From: Balaenoptera acutorostrata
Lineage: Eukaryota; Chordata; Mammalia; Artiodactyla; Balaenopteridae
Assembly (NCBI RefSeq): GCF_949987535.1
Contig: NC_080064.1
Location: forward strand, 46,643,937 to 46,707,936
Length of the DNA stretch: 64,000 nucleotides
Direction of reading: 5' to 3'
Program-made: the position numbers and the translations under genes
Shown: positions 56,601 through 62,600 of the stretch, piece by piece
How positions within the stretch are numbered: the first letter of the stretch is position 1
How the letters are laid out: every line of letters begins with the position of its first letter
The notes under the pieces: generated by a model
Seen by the model: the letters and a program-made list of their open reading frames with translations, nothing else
The model's database searches: none
What the model was told of the DNA's origin: nothing

Positions 56601-59600
56601 GGAAGAAGGGTAATAAAAATATTCTTTTGTTCAAATTCTTTCAGTTCTTTTTTTTTTAACCTTGAAATAATAATGTTAATGTGACTCCTGACAAACTCCT
56701 TATAAAGCTTCATTAATGGCAACAAATTACAACAGCTTTTTAAAAAACTTAGGATGCATTTAATAACAAAAAGGCTGAGGACTAGTAACTGATGTTATAC
56801 AGACTTGCAAAACTTCCACAGGAAGATAATGACACATCTTAATACATAACGCTTCCTAATTATTTATTTACATGCTATTTTGCAAGTATAACAATGCACA
56901 CAGGTATAAACTGAAAAAGAAAACTGAGCATTTTCAAAGTCCAAAACAACAAAATACTTCAATTTATATTCTCTGTTTTACTTTTTTTAAAACTAATTTT
57001 TTTAAACAAACCATTCAATAATAATAGAAACCTATTTACTTATTTCTGATATCTGAAAGCATGAACCTTTAGGCCAAAATGAATCTGTTAAAATGAAATA
57101 AAAAGAAATGAGGTTTCTTACTTCTAAGTTGTAGAGCACTCTGAAGGTGGACATTCCTGGAGCGAAAGATCGAAACAGACTTTCTAAAATTGAACTGGCG
57201 CTTGGCTGATGCTGCTGCTTGGAAGAGAGGGATGGAGATTTTGAAGACTGAGCACTTGTTTCAGACAGCAATGTCTTCTAAGTTTAATAGAAAGAAAAAA
57301 GGAATATACAGCTCAAAAGCACAAATTAAAGAGAAGCAGATATCACTACATACTCTAATATTTTTTCCGACTTTAATATAATCAAATCAATGAAATTTTC
57401 TAAAAATTAACCTCAAAGCCACATCACTCTAATTATTAACAAAGCACTGAACTCCATCACACAGACAGTAAATGCTCAACAGCACTGCAATCCTACAGGA
57501 ATGCTTCTGGGATTGTATTCTAAGCAACACTAGTGGGGCCATCCTAATTTGTTTCCGTGTTATTAAAATTTGTACCACTAGGAGACTTCCCTGGTGGTCC
57601 AGTGGTTAAGACTCTGCGCTCCCAATGCAGGGGGCATGGGTTCGATCCCTGGCTGGGGAACTAAGATCCCACATACTGCAACTAAGCTCGTGCGCCGCAA
57701 CTACTGAGCCCACGCACTCTAGAGCCCTTGTGCTTCAACTAGGGAAGCCCGCGTGCTGCGGTGAAGAGCCCTCGCAGACAAAATAAAAATAAATTAATTA
57801 AAATAAATAAATAAATAAAATTTGTACCACCAAACATTGATAATTAAATTATAAGATTGCAGTGTAGTAGTTTTGATAATTTTTTTAGTTAGTACGAGTA
57901 ATATAGTTAATTACATTAGTTCTCTTCTTCCTCATATTAATATATAAGGTACATGTGACACGATTATGAGCTCATCTAAACTATAATCACTGAAATACAA
58001 AATTTATAACTTAGTTCTAACAGCTTTGATCTAAATGAATTTATTCTGAGAACACAAACAATATTATAGATAAAACACAATTTCATTACACATATACAAC
58101 TCTTAAGGAACAAGATTCTAAATATTAAACAAAAGGAACTTTAAATATCAACTGTGAAAATATTAAATGATAACCATTTACGCAAGCAACTCAGACATAT
58201 GCAACAACCACGTTCAGAGAGGCATCATGACAGAAGAAAAATGTCTCAACTGAATCAGAACTAGAGTCTGACCCTAGCCAAGACCGTTCATCACTCTGCG
58301 CTTGGGTTTCCTAATATAAAACATGAAGGAGGTGGAAGCAGATGATATTAAATGCTCTCCCAGTTCTAAAATTTGATATCATTATTTACAGCAAAGGTAT
58401 TTTTCTAAAGAAAAAAAAAACTGTTATGGGAAAGATGATATCGTATGACCTTAATGTGATGTCATGCTGTATTTTCACTGAATCATGACATAAAATTTCC
58501 ATGCCTGTTAAATAACTATCCAAGATACTCATACCTTTCTTCCTAAAGAATCAAGTTGATCAAGGGCTTCCTGAATGGCTGGATCAGTGGGTATCAAGAG
58601 CAGAAGCTTTCGTACTCGTAGAGTTATCCTGAAATTTTTCAAATATTAGTTTTTTTTTCACACAAACCACAGTTTCAATAACAAAGTCATTTAGTATGGG
58701 ATGTGAAGTAATATACATTTCAAGTGAACATTTACTGGGTTCCCTAACTTTAATAACTTTCTCTTTCAAGCTTCGTAAACATTTCTATTTACCTTGGCTC
58801 CTCTAGATTGGCCAGCTGGTAAAGCATGTCAAATACATTACACACAAGTGCCATCACAACACCAGGGAGGGATTTCTCCTGAGGGAGAAAGCAAAACATA
58901 AATGCAAATTTACAAAACAATTTTCTCCTTTTCTAATCAAAGGTACAAACAATAAAATTACTGGTTCTTAAAGACTGGCCACTGCAAAACTTGAGGGACG
59001 CATGGTGCTTATCTGCCTCAAACAACAACGCACGGGAACACAGAGCGAGGGGCCACTCCCCCTCCTAGCGTGCTCAGCACCTGGGGTCTCTTCTCCTACC
59101 ACCTGCTGGCGAAGCGGCCAAGGCACCAAAAGGCAGGCAGCGGCAGAGAGGCAAAAGGAAGGGCAGATGTGATGAACAGAACGGAGGGTGGGCACCGTTG
59201 GAAGCTGATCGCAGCTTGGCAGGAGCAAACAAGGCAGAGTGATTTAAAAGCAAATTCATTCAGAACTCTAATGGAAAACTGATGAATTCATAAAAGTGCT
59301 AACAAAAGATCAAGATGAAAAAGGAACATTAATTACATGGGACTGAGTGAACTGATGAGGATGATTATAATTTTTGTGACTTTCTGTTTGAATAAAAAAA
59401 AAAAAATCCCACAAGGACTCAGAGGCAAAAAATATACAAATCAATTTTCACTGCAAAGTAAAGGAGCTGTTATACAGTGGAGGATTACTGGACTGAATGT
59501 CAATATTATGACACAGTATGAGTGTGTTTCGTGTTTGGTAATTGCAATCATTGTTGCTTTTGTTGTGGTCATCCATTTACAATGCTTGGTGTCAGTTTAT

Positions 59601-59623
59601 TTATCTCTTGTAAAAATAAAATA

Positions 59624-59662
<39 letters not shown>

Positions 59663-62600
59663 AGAGTTGTGAAAAAAAATAACAGGAGTCAACTGTATTT
59701 AAAAAAAAAAGCAAATTCAAAGTGATACACACACACACACACACACACACTCACACACAACCACATAGATATATATGTAATTTAAGCTGAGAAAAAGAAG
59801 TTGGCCTGCTTTTTTTTAAAGGTGAAAAAAATGGATACAACTGTATAGAAGAGATTCAGCTGTGATTAAAGACCTATTTTCTGGTATAAGAAATAAAAAA
59901 GCTAGACATCACTATAGAATACATTTCTATTTGGGAAGGTTTTTAATAAATTCAGGATAAATATGAGACAGTTTAAAAATGTTAAACTCAAAGATGCTAT
60001 GTAGGTCATTTCTGTTGCTGATAAACTGTCATAACACTGCTCTGAGTATGATTTCGTTCTTAAATTATCACTACATATAAGCATAGTTACTTTTTAAGAA
60101 ATGGCACAATACTAACATTAACCCTGCAGGGTTCTGTGGTATCTATAAGCAAGGCTATGCTCTCTAAGTTAAACAGACAGCCATGGAAAGATCTTACATT
60201 TGTAATTAAATGAAAGGACTATATATAATAACTGAAAAAAATCCCTCTCTGTCATTTAAATACCTTTATTTCACATGAGGGTTGGTATTATCTTACTTTC
60301 TAGACTATAAAAGCATAAAGAGCTGAATGGTCTTGTTAGTTTTGTACCCCTGGTGCTGAGCTCAGTTCCTGGCAGAGAGAAGGTACAAAAAACCCTGATT
60401 CATAAAATCATTCAACAAATACTGATTACCTATTATGTTCTAGGCACTGTTTTAGGTGCTGGAAATACAGGAGTGAGCAAAACAAAGGTCTGCTCTCAAG
60501 GAGCTTACATTTCACTGGGGGGAGAGAGAGAGACATTAAACAGGTAAATAAAATATATAGTACGTTAGGCAAAAATAAAGTAGGTAAGGGAAATGAGACG
60601 TGCAGGAGTAGGAATAGGTGGAAAGTTTAGACAGGACTGCCAAAGAAGGCTCACCAAGAAGGCAACATTTGAGTGAAGGCTGAAGGAAGTGAGAAAGAAC
60701 CACATGGGCATCAGGAAAGAACATTACAAGCACAGAGAAGAGCAAGTGCACAGGGCCCCCTATGTTTGAGGACCAACATGGAGGCCAGTGCAGCTGGAGT
60801 GGTGAGAGTGAGGGTGGGTCATGGGGGAACATCTCAGTGGGGGGGACAGACCAAGTAGGCCCTGAAGGTCCCAGTAAAGACTCTGGCTCTTACTCTGAGT
60901 GAGGTGGGAGCCGCTGGAGAGTCCGAGCTGAGGAGTGGCGTAATCTGACTCTGTTTAAAAAAATCATGGGCTGCTGGGTGCTACACAGAGAAGAGACTGA
61001 ACTGGTATAAGTGCAGAAGCCCTGAGACCAGTTAGAGAACTACTGAAACCCTCCAGATGAGCGACGATGGCTGCTTGGATTGGTGTGGAAGTTGTGGAGG
61101 CAGAGAAAAGGAGCTAGATTCTAGATGGATTCTAAAGGTAGAGTCAAGGATTTGCTGATGGATAGGGCTATGAGAGAAAGAAGGGACCCAAGGATTTTGG
61201 CATGAGCCACTAGAAGAATGAAATAGGCATTATCTGAAATACGGCAAGACTGGGATGAAGAGGTTTGGGTTAGGGGTGAGGTGGTGGGAAAGGGGATATC
61301 AGGAGCTCAGTTACAGATGTTCGGACTGGGATGTCTATCACACATTTAAGAGGAGATGCTGATTAACTAGTTGGTTCCATGTACCTAGACTTCAAGCTAA
61401 AGGTAAAAATCGGGGTGTTATCAATATACATACAATATATAACACTTTGAAACTGGATAAGATTCCTAAGGGAATGAGCGTAGACAGAGGAAAGGTCAAA
61501 GGACTGAGCCAGGGAACTTCTTTGTACACAGATCGGGGAGATGAAAAGGAGGCAGCAGAGGAGACCAAAGAGGGAGAACCAGAGGGGGAAGGGGGAACCA
61601 GGGGGGTCCTGAAAGCCAAGGGGAAAAAGTATTTCAAGGGGAAGTGATCACATGGATCAAGTCTGCTGAAATGTCAAGAAGATGAGGATTGAGAGGTGGA
61701 CATGACAGATTACCTTGCAGGGTTTATTTTCGAGAGGGGTCAAGAGAGCTTAGACAACACTTTCGAGGAGCTTCGCTGATTTGGGATGGAGAGAATGGGG
61801 ACAGGAACTGAAGCTGAAACTGGGGTGAAAAAAGGTTTATTAAAAAAATGGTAGAAATAGCACAGCACGTTTGAATGTTAATGGGAATGACCCAGGAGAG
61901 GAAAATCAATGAATCAATGAAGAGAGATATAGGAGAGGAGCAGCAAGCAGTGGCCAGGCAGAATCACTCAGACTCAGAAGATTCTGTGGTTCAGAAGACT
62001 GACAAATTGTGCATCTTCTTCTCCCCACTGAATCCCAGCATTTCTCAGTGATACAGTTCTGAAGGGGCAGGACTTGTCTGAGAGAAAAGGACATAATCGT
62101 GCAAATCTATATGGGCCGAAGGCAAAACTTAATGATGTTACGTTCTTGTTTTGAACTTGAATATTATTGCTCAATACCTGCTCCATGGCATATGATGAAC
62201 TAAACACGCCGCTGCTGCTGCTGCTGGAGCTGGTTGAGGAATCTGCAGAGCTCCCAGATGGGGTCCCACTGCCAGAAGTCTTTACTGTGAGGATCTGCTC
62301 GTCAGAAAAGCCCAGCTGGTGGAGGAGCTTTTGATCTTTATTCACTGTCAGCTGTAAAAAGTGGTTTCTTAATTATTGAGAAGGAAAATACTGATATTAG
62401 ACTAAAGTGCCACAAAATGTTTATTTACACCTACCAGACTATCATTTGTAAACATCTGTATACTATCCACTGGAGAACACAACTGCTTGGCTATCTTCCA
62501 CCGGACACTCCCTATGGTTTCATTACTGTGAGCCTGTAAAATGAAATGAAACACTGTTCTGAGTAATTCACTTATTCATCAATTTAAACAACTATTAGCG

